A stretch of 64,000 nucleotides of DNA, from positions 372,001 through 436,000 of the forward strand of contig OZ255625.1 in NCBI GenBank assembly GCA_965276755.1, read 5' to 3'. This document shows positions 25,173 to 33,861 of this stretch, piece after piece. The stretch comes from CAJCIS01 sp965276755. Lineage in GTDB: Bacteria > Pseudomonadota > Alphaproteobacteria > Acetobacterales > Acetobacteraceae. The position numbers and the translations under genes were made by a program. Each line of letters opens with the position of its first letter. The first letter of the stretch is position 1. The notes beneath the pieces were generated by a model. The model ran no database searches. It saw only the letters and a program-made list of their open reading frames with translations, and was not told the DNA's origin.

Positions 25173-25931
25173 ATGGACCAGCACGTCAACCCCACGCTCA
25201 GTGCCGCCGAGCGTGCCATTCGCACCGACCTTGCCGCCGCCTACCGTCTGGTCGCCCTCTACGGCTGGGACGATCTGGTCTTCACCCACATCTCGGCGCG
25301 CATTCCCGGCCCCGAGCACCATTTTTTGATCAATCCTTACGGCATGATGTTCGAGGAGATCACGGCCTCCAGCCTGGTCAAGATCGACATGGACGGCCAG
25401 GCGGTGGGCGAGAGCGCGTATGCGGTCAATCCGGCTGGCTTCACGATTCATTCCGCCGTGCATGAAGTGCGCGAGGATGCCGGCTGCGTGATGCATTTGC
25501 ACACGCCCGATGGCACGGCGGTCGCGACATCGCGTGAGGGGCTCGCCCCGTTGAACCAGACGGCGCAACTGGTGATTGATGATCTGGCCTATCACGATTA
25601 TGAAGGCGTGGCACTCGATCACGACGAACGGCCGCGCCTGCAGCAGGATTTGGGCACCAAGAACGTCATGCTGCTGCGAAATCATGGCACGCTGACGGTG
25701 GGGCAGACCTGCGCGGAGGCGTTCACGCGCATGTATTATCTTGAGCGTGCCTGCACGATGCAGGTGCGCACGCGTATCCTGGGACGGGACGATTATCCGA
25801 CTGCGCCGGAAGTCATTGAGAAAAATGTCGAGCTGAGCCGGGCCGGCGGGCTGGGCATGGTGGCCAACCGGCTGGTGTGGCCGGCGCTGTTGCGCAAGCT
25901 GGATCGGGTGGATCGGACTTATAAGGATTAG
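25173..25931 (+). CDS. Class II aldolase/adducin family protein
   Basis: This 252-residue cytosolic protein is of the class II aldolase/adducin head family, related to fuculose-phosphate aldolase and several decarboxylases and epimerases. The zinc-binding His cluster is seen in VMHLHTPDGTAV, with the third His in LLRNHGTLTVG. FTHISARIPGPEHHFLINPYGMMFEEI (in two parts) is typical of the uncharacterised bacterial subgroup often annotated only as class II aldolase. The ATG follows a GGAG-like sequence (agggagcagcc). It stands alone, with family B copy B1 directly downstream. The substrate is unknown. Confidence 0.88.
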   Translation: MDQHVNPTLSAAERAIRTDLAAAYRLVALYGWDDLVFTHISARIPGPEHHFLINPYGMMFEEITASSLVKIDMDGQAVGESAYAVNPAGFTIHSAVHEVREDAGCVMHLHTPDGTAVATSREGLAPLNQTAQLVIDDLAYHDYEGVALDHDERPRLQQDLGTKNVMLLRNHGTLTVGQTCAEAFTRMYYLERACTMQVRTRILGRDDYPTAPEVIEKNVELSRAGGLGMVANRLVWPALLRKLDRVDRTYKD

Positions 25932-25937
25932 GCAGGA

Positions 25938-26057
25938 AGGTTCTTCTTTTTCTAAAGAAAAGGAAGCAAAAAGACTTTTGAATGTTTGAGCCACGCTGCA
26001 AACTGACAAAAGTTTTTTGCTTCTTTTTTTCAAAAAAGAAGCGCTTCCTTCCCCTAT
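25938..26057. repeat. Family B A/T-rich inverted repeat (copy B1)
   Basis: Outer ends are AGGAAGG and CTTCCTT. Each arm holds its own A/T hairpin (TTCTTTTTCT/AGAAAAGGAA and CTTTTTTTCAAAAAAG), then the inner inverted segment AAAAGACTTTTG / CAAAAGTTTTTTG. The central spacer is about 30 bases. It lies between the aldolase stop and the regulator start. Confidence 0.9.
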
Positions 26058-26073
26058 TTTCAATGGCAGGATC

Positions 26074-28191
26074 ATGCTTGCTTTCGGATCCTTCGCGCTG
26101 GACACCGATCGCCGGCAACTCCTGCGCGATGGCGCGCCGGTCGCGCTGAGTTCACGCGGCTACGACATTCTGGCGCTGCTGATCGAACATCGTGAGCGCG
26201 TGGTCAGCAAGGATGAGATCATGAGCTGCGTCTGGCGCGGCATGATCGTCGAAGAAAACAATCTGGCAGTGCAAATCTCGGCGCTGCGGCGCGCACTGGC
26301 CGACGGGTCGGACCGCGCATCGGTGATCATGACGGTGCCGGCGCAGGGCTACCGCTTCATCGGCCGCATCGGCGAGGCTGAACCGGATGCGCCCGCCATG
26401 CTCGCGCCACGTCCGGAGCCGGCCGGGGCGCAGAGTGCGGCGGTTTCGCCAGCGCGGCGCCGGCCGGTACTGATTGCGTGCCTGGGCGCTTGCGTGCTTG
26501 CGCTGGCGGGCGTGGCATTGCTGCGGCCCGCGCGCCACCCGGTAATAAACGCCCCGCCGCGGCTGTCCATTGCCGTGCTGCCCTTCCGCGATCTCTCTGA
26601 CGATCGGTGCTGCGATTATTTTGCTGACGCCATTAGCGACGATCTGACGACCGATCTCTCGCTGATCCCAGGCAGCGTCGTGATCGCGCGAGAGTCGGCC
26701 GACGTCTATCGCGGCCATCCGGCGCCGGCCGGCGAGATCGGGCGGGCGCTCGGCGTACGCTATCTGCTTGAGGGCAGTCTGCGGGCCGTCGATGGCGCCT
26801 TTTCCATCAACGCCCAACTGGTTGATGCAAAGGCGAACACGCATCTCTGGGCGGAGCGCTTCACCGTTCCCCGCGCGCATCTGGCCGATGCGCAGAACGC
26901 GATCGTGCAGCGGCTGAGCAGCGCCCTGGGTGTCAAGCTGGTCGATATCGAGGGTGCGCGCTCGGTGCGCGAGCATGCCGACGATCCCGATGCGCTGGAT
27001 TTGTTTTTGCGCGCGCGTTCGATCCTGGATCGGGCCGATGATCTGGCAGCGATGAACCAGGCCCAGGCGTTGCTGGAGCAGGCGATCGCCAGGCAGCCGG
27101 ACGATGTCGCCGCACTGAGTGAGCTCAACTGGCTCTTGATCAGAAAATACAACAATTACGTCTCGCCGCACCGAGAACGCGATCTCGCGGAGGCACGCTC
27201 ATTGATTGCGCGCGCGACGGCACTCGCCCCGCGAGATGCAGAAGTGCTGTCGGGAAAGGCAGCTTTGCAGGCGCTGGATGGCGACTGCCCGAGTGCTCAG
27301 ATCACCTACCAGGCTGCGTTGGACGCCAATCCGCGATCGGTGCGGGCACTGACAGGCCAGACGGTCTGCAAATTCCAGCTTGGCCAGTTTGGCGATGCCC
27401 TCAACAGCTTGACCGCGCTTCTACGCATCGATCCCGAGGGGCCGCACGAACGCTCGCGGCTCTACCAAATGGGTTTCGCCGAGCTGATGATGGGCAAGCC
27501 GGCTGATGCGTTGGTGCGACTTCGAAGATCGCTGCAAATGGCACAAACGTCCACTGCAACAGAGGAGGATTTGAGCCTGGCCGAGTGGACCCGCGCTTGC
27601 CTTGTGGCTGCGACGCGTCTTGCGGGTGACGAAGCCGGGTCGGCCGCGCTGTTTGCAGACTATCATCGAAGGTGGCCTTATCGAAGCACATGGACCCTGG
27701 AGTCACGGTCCCCGCGGGTCTTTCCGCCGATTGCCGGCTTTCGCCATTTCCTGGATGTCCTGCAAGCGGTAGGCATGCCGAGGTATGTCGATGAAAATTG
27801 GGGGCCTGCCGAGGGCCCTTGCACCACGCGCGATTTCAGCCCGACTCCTCACGCAGTGCCAGGGCTCAAGACCGTCGATACTGCCGCATTGGCCACAATG
27901 TTGGGCCGTGCCAAGCCGTATGTCATCGACTTCGGCCCGGGCGCCGCGGTGCCGCTTGCTGCGCGGCTCAGCACGCTGGACCCGGCGTCGACCATCGATG
28001 TGGAGGCGCTCGTCAAGCAGTTGCAATCAGAAAAAAATGCTGGTGTCGTTATCATGGGAAGTGGAGCGCTCGATCCGCGTGGCTGCCAGGTGGCGTTGGC
28101 ATTGTCTGCCCATGCCATAGACGCTGCGTGGTATCGGGGGGGTGAGGAGGGTTGGGCAAAGGCTGGCTATCCCACGCAGGATTTGCGCTAG
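26074..28191 (+). CDS. Winged-helix/TPR membrane regulator with C-terminal rhodanese-like domain
   Basis: This 705-residue protein begins with an OmpR/PhoB-type winged-helix domain (FGSFALDTDRRQLL to IMTVPAQGYRFIGRI, residues 1-98). One transmembrane helix follows at about 128-148. Next come a TolB-like segment (LSIAVLPFRDLSDD, LGVRYLLEGSLR) and TPR-like helices (about 320-510), as in CadC-like and adenylate-cyclase-associated proteins. The last 80 residues resemble a rhodanese domain (YVIDFGPG, then AAWYRGGEEGWAKAGYP), but the active-site loop reads VVIMGSGALDPRG, without the catalytic Cys. ATG 26074 is chosen; the upstream in-frame ATG 26017 lies in repeat B1. Signal and target genes are unknown. 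Confidence 0.82.
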   Translation: MLAFGSFALDTDRRQLLRDGAPVALSSRGYDILALLIEHRERVVSKDEIMSCVWRGMIVEENNLAVQISALRRALADGSDRASVIMTVPAQGYRFIGRIGEAEPDAPAMLAPRPEPAGAQSAAVSPARRRPVLIACLGACVLALAGVALLRPARHPVINAPPRLSIAVLPFRDLSDDRCCDYFADAISDDLTTDLSLIPGSVVIARESADVYRGHPAPAGEIGRALGVRYLLEGSLRAVDGAFSINAQLVDAKANTHLWAERFTVPRAHLADAQNAIVQRLSSALGVKLVDIEGARSVREHADDPDALDLFLRARSILDRADDLAAMNQAQALLEQAIARQPDDVAALSELNWLLIRKYNNYVSPHRERDLAEARSLIARATALAPRDAEVLSGKAALQALDGDCPSAQITYQAALDANPRSVRALTGQTVCKFQLGQFGDALNSLTALLRIDPEGPHERSRLYQMGFAELMMGKPADALVRLRRSLQMAQTSTATEEDLSLAEWTRACLVAATRLAGDEAGSAALFADYHRRWPYRSTWTLESRSPRVFPPIAGFRHFLDVLQAVGMPRYVDENWGPAEGPCTTRDFSPTPHAVPGLKTVDTAALATMLGRAKPYVIDFGPGAAVPLAARLSTLDPASTIDVEALVKQLQSEKNAGVVIMGSGALDPRGCQVALALSAHAIDAAWYRGGEEGWAKAGYPTQDLR

Positions 28192-28261
28192 CCGGCCGAG
28201 GTTGCAACGTTGGCATAAATGCAGGACATGTTGCGCGCACGACGCGATAGGAGGAGTGATC

Positions 28262-28519
28262 ATGCTTAATCCCGGCGGTGGTCCTATTCAGTACAGCGAA
28301 ACCTCACCTTGCCCAGACCCCATCAATCCGCAATTGACGCTTTCCGTGCCAGCGCTCGTCCTGCAGAGCCTGTCGGTTGAGCAGCGTAGCCGCATTGCAA
28401 AGATAGAGATCGCGTTCGCCCAACGCGTCTCCCGCGTGCTCCTGCGTTCCTATGGCGAAATCGCAGATGTATTGGGCCGCGAGCCGCGTCCGTCGCGCAA
28501 GACCGAAGAACCTAAATGA
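28262..28519 (+). CDS. Small hypothetical protein (85 aa)
   Basis: An ATG at 28262 is preceded by a strong AGGAGGAGTG ribosome-binding site. The protein has a Pro-rich N-terminus (NPGGGPIQYSETSPCPDPIN) and one or two amphipathic helices (VEQRSRIAKIEIAFAQRV, then LLRSYGEIADVLG). There is no signal peptide and no recognised family. Its TGA overlaps the ATG of the downstream NAD(P)HX repair gene at the point where family A copy A10 begins. The good Shine-Dalgarno and coding-like composition argue that it is real. Confidence 0.65.
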   Translation: MLNPGGGPIQYSETSPCPDPINPQLTLSVPALVLQSLSVEQRSRIAKIEIAFAQRVSRVLLRSYGEIADVLGREPRPSRKTEEPK

Positions 28520-28562
28520 TGACGGGGAGTTTGGGGGGGGCGGCACGCCCCACCCAACCTTC
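28516..28562. repeat. Family A half element (copy A10, right arm) forming the nnr start
   Basis: GATGACGGGGAGT, then the hairpin GGGGGCG-GCA-CGCCCC with a changed stem and unchanged GCA loop, then CACCCAACCTTC. It supplies the start codon and first residues of the downstream gene. Confidence 0.85.
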
Positions 28563-29949
28563 TCTGCCCCCAGAACTCCTGACCCCTCGACAAATGGCTG
28601 AAGCCGACCGCCTGACCATAGACGCGGGCCTCTCCGGCATCACGCTTATGGAAAACGCCGGCCGCGCCGCAGCACGCGCCATCCGCGCGCGCTTTAAGCC
28701 CTGCCGCACGCTTGTCCTATGCGGCCCAGGCAATAACGGCGGCGACGGCTACGTGACTGCGCGCAGGCTCGCTCAGGCTGGTTGGCCGGTGGCTACCGCG
28801 GCGTTTGCCACGCCCAAACGCGGCACCGATGCAGCCTTGGCGGCCGCGGCGTGGAACGGCCCAACCGCGCGTTTCGGCGCACGCGCGGCCGGGCGCGCCG
28901 ACCTGGTAATCGATGCCGTCTTCGGCGCCGGCCTGACGCGCGATGTGGACGGCGTCACTGCCGAGACCCTGCGCGCCGCGCGCCGCGTGGTGGCTATCGA
29001 CGTGCCTAGCGGCGTGGATGGGGAGACGGGCGCCGTGCGCGGCACCGCGCCGCAGTCGGCACTCACCATAACGTTCTTCAGACGCAAGCCCGGGCATATG
29101 CTGCTGCCAGGCCGCGATCTGTGCGGCGAGTTGGTGCTGGCAGATATCGGCATGTCCGCGCGCGTGCTGGCGCGCATCAAACCGAATGCCAGCGCCAACA
29201 ACCCCGGCTTGTGGCAGCTTCGCGCGGCCGCGTCCGCCGATCAGAAATACGCGCGCGGCACGGTGACGGTCTATGGCGGCGCGATGCCGGGTGCGGCGCG
29301 CCTGGCGTCCATGGCCGCGCGCCACGCGGGCGCGGGCCTGGTCAGCATCGTCGCGGAGGCGGGGCTGGAGCCTTACCGCGCCGCCGAGCCCGGCACGATC
29401 GTGCTCGATGGCACGCTGGCGCACATGCTGGAGGATGAGCGCCGGCGTGTCTGGGTCTGCGGCCCTGGGCTGGCACCCGATCTGGCCGGCGGCGTGCTGG
29501 CGCGCTTGCTGGCGGCGGGGCGCGTGGTTGTGGCTGACGCCGGCGCGCTGACCGCCCATGCCGGCAACCCCGCGGGGCTGTCGGGTGCCGCGGTGCTGAC
29601 GCCCCATGCCGGCGAATTTGCACGCGTCTTTGGCGCGCCAGGTGCCAACCGCCCGGCGGCTGTACGTGCGGCGGCGCGGCAGACGGGTGCCACCGTGGTG
29701 CTGAAGGGCAGCGACACCATAATAGGTGCGCCGGATGGGCGGATTGCGATCAATGACAACGCGCCGCCGTGGCTGGCGACCGCGGGCTCGGGGGATGTGC
29801 TGTCGGGCGTGATTGCGGCGCGCCTGGCGCAGGGGCTGAGCGGGTTTGAGGCGGCGTGCGCGGGCGTTTGGCTGCATGGTGCGGCGGCGCGGGTGGCGGG
29901 GGAGGGAATGATTGCGGAGGATTTGCTGGCGGCGCTGGGGCGCGCGTAA
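28516..29949 (+). CDS. nnr: Bifunctional NAD(P)HX epimerase/dehydratase
   Basis: This metabolite-repair enzyme has 477 aa. The N-terminal epimerase domain (YjeF-N/NnrE) shows SGITLMENAGRAAARAI, LVLCGPGNNGGDGYVTAR and VVAIDVPSGVDGETG. The C-terminal dehydratase domain (NnrD) shows GTVTVYGGAMPGAARLA, VLTPHAGEFARVFG and the catalytic NDNAPPWLATAGSGDVLSG. Together they repair hydrated NAD(P)H. Conserved family sequence begins at LLTPRQMAEADRL, and the only upstream starts (ATG 28516/28519) lie in repeat A10, so the first about 18 residues (MMTGSLGGAARPTQPSLPP) appear repeat-derived. ATG 28594 would cut into the conserved domain. Confidence 0.93.
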   Translation: MMTGSLGGAARPTQPSLPPELLTPRQMAEADRLTIDAGLSGITLMENAGRAAARAIRARFKPCRTLVLCGPGNNGGDGYVTARRLAQAGWPVATAAFATPKRGTDAALAAAAWNGPTARFGARAAGRADLVIDAVFGAGLTRDVDGVTAETLRAARRVVAIDVPSGVDGETGAVRGTAPQSALTITFFRRKPGHMLLPGRDLCGELVLADIGMSARVLARIKPNASANNPGLWQLRAAASADQKYARGTVTVYGGAMPGAARLASMAARHAGAGLVSIVAEAGLEPYRAAEPGTIVLDGTLAHMLEDERRRVWVCGPGLAPDLAGGVLARLLAAGRVVVADAGALTAHAGNPAGLSGAAVLTPHAGEFARVFGAPGANRPAAVRAAARQTGATVVLKGSDTIIGAPDGRIAINDNAPPWLATAGSGDVLSGVIAARLAQGLSGFEAACAGVWLHGAAARVAGEGMIAEDLLAALGRA

Positions 29950-30080
29950 GGAAGAACTGGGTGGACCGTGCCGGTCCCCCCAGACCCCCCGTCATCAGTT
30001 AGATTGGGTTTAAATAAATGACGGGGGGTCTGGGGGGGGCTGACGTATACGTCAGCCACATCTCCCCCAGTCTTCCTTTT
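29948..30080. repeat. Family A inverted repeat (copy A11) with nested 18-bp palindrome
   Basis: The left hairpin is GGACCG-TGC-CGGTCC, compensated relative to consensus. The spacer is ATCAGTTAGATTGGGTTTAAATAA. The right arm is interrupted by the perfect palindrome GCTGACGTATACGTCAGC at 30039-30056, replacing part of the hairpin stem. It lies between nnr and the AceE-like gene. Confidence 0.93.
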
Positions 30081-30094
30081 CTGGGACATCATCA

Positions 30095-32488
30095 ATGAAC
30101 GCCGAACCCAAGCGCACTCAGCTCGCCAATCCCGACCGTCTGGCCGCACTGCGCCAGATCGAGCACAAGCTGCTGTGGCTTTCGGCCTGGATGGTGCACC
30201 ACGCCAATCACATCCGCCCCAACCGCGACGGCCTTAAGGTCGGCGGCCACCAGGCGAGCTGCGCCTCAGCCGTCACGATCATGACTGCGCTCTATTTCGA
30301 CATGCTGCGCCCGCAGGATCGTGTCGCGGTCAAGCCGCATGCAAGCCCGGTATTTCACGCGGTGAATTATCTGTTTGGCCGGCAGAGCGTTGAGAAAATG
30401 GCCGGCCTGCGCCAGTTCGGCGGCGTGCAGGCCTATCCAAGCCGCGTCAAGGACGGGCCGGAGGTGGATTTTTCCACAGGCTCCGTCGGGTTGGGCGTGG
30501 CGATGACGAGTTTTGCGAGCCTGATTGCCGATTACGTGCGGCTGCATGAATTGACGGGGCCGGATTTCGTGCCCGGACGGCAGATTGCCATTGCAGGCGA
30601 CGCCGAGCTCGACGAAGGCAATATCTACGAGGCGCTGCTCGAGGGCTGGAAGCACGACGTTCGCAATGTCTGGTGGATCGTCGATTACAATCGCCAGAGT
30701 CTGGACAGCGTGGTGCAGGACCGCCTGTTCGGCCGGTTCGAGGGGCTGTTCGGCGACATGGGCTGGAATGTCGTGCGCATCAAGCACGGGCGGCTGCAGG
30801 AGGCAGCGTTTGCGAAACCGGGTGGCGAGGCGCTGCGCGCGTGGATCGATGATTGTCCGAACAGTCTGTATGCGTCACTGACGTTTCAGGGCGGTGCGGC
30901 GTGGCGCACGGCGCTGCTGGCCGATCTCGGGCGGAACGCGCAGGCGCGGGCCATCATCGACGCGCTGAGCGATGAGAATCTGGCGCGCCTGATGACCAAC
31001 CTCGGCGGGCACGATATCGAGGCGGTGCTGGACGCGCTGCGCGAGGCGGCCGAGGCCGGCGATCGGCCCACGTGTTTTATCGCCTACACGATCAAGGGCA
31101 TGGGCCTGCCGTTTGCCGGACACAAGGATAATCATTCCGGATTGATGACGGCCGAACAGATGACCGCTTTTCGCACGCAGATGGGCGTGCGGCCCGGCCA
31201 CGAATGGGACGCGCTCGAGGGCCTGGATCTGCCCGCCGAAACGCTGGCCGCCTTTATCGACGCCGTGCCGTTTGCCCGCCGCCTGACGCCGGAAGGGCGC
31301 GCGTTTTCGGCGCCCGTCATTGCCGTGCCCGATCGGCTGCCGATGCCTAAATTGGCGGGACGCAAATTATCCACGCAGTCCGGTTTCGGCGAGATATTGG
31401 GCGAGATAGGCCGTGCCGAGGGGCCTTGGCAGGAGGTCGCGGCACGCGTGGTCACCAGCAGCCCGGACGTGACGGTTTCGACCAGCCTGGGCCCGTGGGT
31501 GAACCGGCGCGGGTTGTTTGATCGGCACGTGCGTAATGACGTATTTCGCGACACCAAGGTCGCCAGCACGCAGCGTTGGGGCATGAGCCCGGCGGGGCAG
31601 CATATTGAGCTTGGCATTGCCGAACAGAATTTGTTTCTGCTGCTGGGCGCAGCAGGCTTGAGCCACGCGTTGAACGGTGCGCGCCTGCTGCCGATCGGTA
31701 CGGTGTATGATCCCTTCGTCAATCGCGGGCTCGATGCGCTGATTTACGCGTGCTACCAGGATGCGCGTTTCCTGCTGGTCTCCACGCCGTCGGGCGTGAC
31801 TCTGGCGCCGGAGGGTGGGCAGCACCAGAGCGTCAATACGCCGCTGATCGGCATGGCGCAGGACCGGCTTGCCGCCTACGAGCCGGCTTATGTCGACGAA
31901 CTCGCCGTGCTGATGCGCCACGCGTTCGCGCATATGCAGGACCCGCAAGGTTCAAGCGTATGGCTGCGCCTTTCCACGCGCGCTTTCGCGCAAGCCAGCC
32001 GCACGCTGGATGAAGCAGGCGTAATTGCCGGCGCGCACTGGGTCGCCGAGCCCGCGCCTTGCTGCCCGATCGTGCTCGCCTATCAGGGGCCGGTCGCCCC
32101 GGAGGCGGAGGCGGCGTTCGAGATGCTGCGCGAGGATGTGCCGGAGGCCGGCCTGCTCGCGATAACGAGCCCTGATCGGCTACACGCGGGATGGCTTGCG
32201 GCGCAACAGGCGCGACGGGTGGGCGCGCGGGTGTTGAGCCATGTGGAGCAATTGCTTGGGCGCGTGGCGCCGGGCGGGGCGATCGTGACGATCCTGGATG
32301 GCCACCCTTCGGCGCTGGCCTGGCTGGGCGGCGTAGCGGGGCAGAGAGTGGTGCCGCTGGGGGTGGATCGGTTTGGACAGAGTGGGGATCTGGTGGATAT
32401 TTATGAGGCTTATGGATTGAACGCGGATGCGATTTTGGATGCTTGCGCGCAGGCGGTGCTAAGGAAGGAAGCAAACGCTTCTTTTTGA
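30095..32488 (+). CDS. AceE-like homodimeric 2-oxoacid dehydrogenase E1 / transketolase-family enzyme
   Basis: This thiamine-diphosphate enzyme of 797 aa resembles the homodimeric pyruvate dehydrogenase E1 rather than SucA or plain transketolase. The N-terminal domain has DGLKVGGHQASCASAVTIM and the ThDP motif GDAELDEGNIYEALLEGW...DYNRQSLDS. The central domain has HIELGIAEQNLFLLLGAAGL and IGTVYDPFVNRGLDAL, with a PYR-type Glu, and a transketolase C-terminal domain follows. It is about 90 residues shorter than E. coli AceE, and no E2 or E3 partner adjoins, so the acceptor is unclear. The C-terminal KEANASF and stop codon come from family B copy B2. Confidence 0.8.
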   Translation: MNAEPKRTQLANPDRLAALRQIEHKLLWLSAWMVHHANHIRPNRDGLKVGGHQASCASAVTIMTALYFDMLRPQDRVAVKPHASPVFHAVNYLFGRQSVEKMAGLRQFGGVQAYPSRVKDGPEVDFSTGSVGLGVAMTSFASLIADYVRLHELTGPDFVPGRQIAIAGDAELDEGNIYEALLEGWKHDVRNVWWIVDYNRQSLDSVVQDRLFGRFEGLFGDMGWNVVRIKHGRLQEAAFAKPGGEALRAWIDDCPNSLYASLTFQGGAAWRTALLADLGRNAQARAIIDALSDENLARLMTNLGGHDIEAVLDALREAAEAGDRPTCFIAYTIKGMGLPFAGHKDNHSGLMTAEQMTAFRTQMGVRPGHEWDALEGLDLPAETLAAFIDAVPFARRLTPEGRAFSAPVIAVPDRLPMPKLAGRKLSTQSGFGEILGEIGRAEGPWQEVAARVVTSSPDVTVSTSLGPWVNRRGLFDRHVRNDVFRDTKVASTQRWGMSPAGQHIELGIAEQNLFLLLGAAGLSHALNGARLLPIGTVYDPFVNRGLDALIYACYQDARFLLVSTPSGVTLAPEGGQHQSVNTPLIGMAQDRLAAYEPAYVDELAVLMRHAFAHMQDPQGSSVWLRLSTRAFAQASRTLDEAGVIAGAHWVAEPAPCCPIVLAYQGPVAPEAEAAFEMLREDVPEAGLLAITSPDRLHAGWLAAQQARRVGARVLSHVEQLLGRVAPGGAIVTILDGHPSALAWLGGVAGQRVVPLGVDRFGQSGDLVDIYEAYGLNADAILDACAQAVLRKEANASF

Positions 32489-32600
32489 AAAAAGAAGCAA
32501 AAACTTTTGCTATTTGGCGTATGTTTTGTGGTTACACAGATGCCAAACTTTCAAAAGTTTTTTGGTTCTTTTTTTCAAAAAAGAACTACTCTTTTAGTTC
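32460..32600. repeat. Family B A/T-rich inverted repeat (copy B2)
   Basis: Starts AGGAAGG. The left arm has CTTCTTTTTGAAAAAAGAAG and AAAAACTTTTG; the right arm has CAAAAGTTTTTTGG and CTTTTTTTCAAAAAAGAAC. The spacer is about 37 bases. It encodes the last residues and stop of the AceE-like gene and runs to the 3' end of the convergent glycosylase gene. Confidence 0.92.
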
Positions 32601-33230
32601 TTGCTTTATCGCCCCAACAACATCCTCAAACATCTGCGCATTAAGGCGTTTCGTAGACGTATTATACCGGCTGACATGGTAGCTATTCGCCAGCTTGAGC
32701 CCATCCGGCAACGTGTGCACCTCCCCATGCCGAAACCGCAGCCGGGTCACCGGCAGCGAGCTCGCCCGCAGCATCGCCGCGTGCGACAGCACACCCAGCG
32801 ACAGCACCACGCGCAAGGCCGGCATCGCAGCCAGCTCAGCGGCCAGGAAGCGGTTGCACGTCGAAACCTCCGCCGGCTGCGGCAAATTAGCCGGCGGCAC
32901 GCAGCGCACGGCATTGGTGATGCGGCAATCCTGCAGGGTCAGCCCGTCCGCCGCCTCGGCGCGATATTCGCCGGTGGCAAAGCCGAATTTAATTAGCGTT
33001 TCATACAGCAGCACGCCGGCGTAATCGCCTGTGAAGGGCCGGCCGGTGCGGTTGGCGCCGCGCACGCCCGGCGCCATGCCCACCACCAGAAGCCGTGCGT
33101 CCAGCGCGCCGAAGCTCGGGACGGGGCCGTTGAACCAGCCCGGATTTTCTGCTGCGTTGGCCGCGCGATAGGCGGCCAGGCGCGGACACAACGGGCAATC
33201 AGGCGCAGGTGTGTCCGCACCCGCATGCAC
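32586..33230 (-). CDS. Family 5 uracil-DNA glycosylase (UdgB-like, Fe-S)
   Basis: This DNA repair glycosylase removes uracil and other deaminated bases. Family 5 signatures: CPLCPRLAAYR near the N-terminus, LLVVGMAPGVRGANRTGRPFTGDYAG (active-site and pocket, split here), ITNAVRCVPPANLPQPAEVSTC (Fe-S cysteines) and the C-terminal ANSYHVSRYNTSTKRL. The protein is about 214 aa from GTG 33230. The frame stays open to GTG 33296, overlapping the upstream NYN gene by about 30 bases, and a GAGGGG sits properly before an in-frame ATT at 33251, so the start is unsettled. Its last codons lie in the right end of repeat B2. Confidence 0.9.
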   Translation of the reverse strand: MHAGADTPAPDCPLCPRLAAYRAANAAENPGWFNGPVPSFGALDARLLVVGMAPGVRGANRTGRPFTGDYAGVLLYETLIKFGFATGEYRAEAADGLTLQDCRITNAVRCVPPANLPQPAEVSTCNRFLAAELAAMPALRVVLSLGVLSHAAMLRASSLPVTRLRFRHGEVHTLPDGLKLANSYHVSRYNTSTKRLNAQMFEDVVGAIKQELKE

Positions 33231-33264
33231 GGGGGTTAGCGAGTCGGGAATGGCGCGGTTCCCC

Positions 33265-33861
33265 TCACGGCATGTCACCCAGTTCGGCCTCGGCACCCGC
33301 CGGCTTGCCTATGGCGCGCGGGCGCGGCTCCATCTGGCGCCGGGTGAAGTCGGGCGCGATCTCAGCGAGTTCCAAAAACTGGTCTGCCTGCCGCCGCAGC
33401 TCGTCAGCCACCATCGGCGGCGTGGTGCGGATGGAGGAGACGACCGAAACCCGCACGCCACGCCGCTGCACGGCCTCGACCAAGCGGCGGAAATCGCTGT
33501 CACCCGAGAACAGCACGGCGTGGTCGATCTTGTCGGCCAGTTCCAGCATATCGATGGCGAGCTCGATATCCATGTTGCCCTTGACGCGCCGCCGCCCCGT
33601 CGAATCCGTGTATTCGCGGGCAGGTTTGGTCACCAGCGTGTAGCCGTTATAGGCTAACCAATCGGTAAGGGGCTTGAGCGGCGAGTATTCCTCCGTCTCC
33701 AGCACGGCCGAGTAGTAATAGGCGCGAATGATGTGGCAGCGCTTACGGAAATACTCCAGCATGTTGCGGTAATCGACATCAAAGCCAAGGTTGCGGGAAG
33801 CGGAGTAGAGATTGGCGCCGTCTATGAACAGACAGACGCGCTCGCCAGGTAGGAAGGCCAT
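33265..33861 (-). CDS. NYN domain protein (LabA/DUF88 family)
   Basis: This PIN-like NYN-domain putative RNA-processing nuclease has 198 aa from ATG 33861 (AAGGTAA upstream). Conserved acidic residues appear in VCLFIDGANLYSAS, VKGNMDIELAIDML and HAVLFSGDSDFRRLVEAVQ, the LabA signature. The C-terminal tail (about 165-198) is Pro/Arg-rich and probably disordered. It is co-oriented with the uracil-DNA glycosylase gene, which starts at its 3' end. LabA-type proteins are widespread in alphaproteobacteria; the RNA target is unknown. Confidence 0.88.
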   Translation of the reverse strand: MAFLPGERVCLFIDGANLYSASRNLGFDVDYRNMLEYFRKRCHIIRAYYYSAVLETEEYSPLKPLTDWLAYNGYTLVTKPAREYTDSTGRRRVKGNMDIELAIDMLELADKIDHAVLFSGDSDFRRLVEAVQRRGVRVSVVSSIRTTPPMVADELRRQADQFLELAEIAPDFTRRQMEPRPRAIGKPAGAEAELGDMP

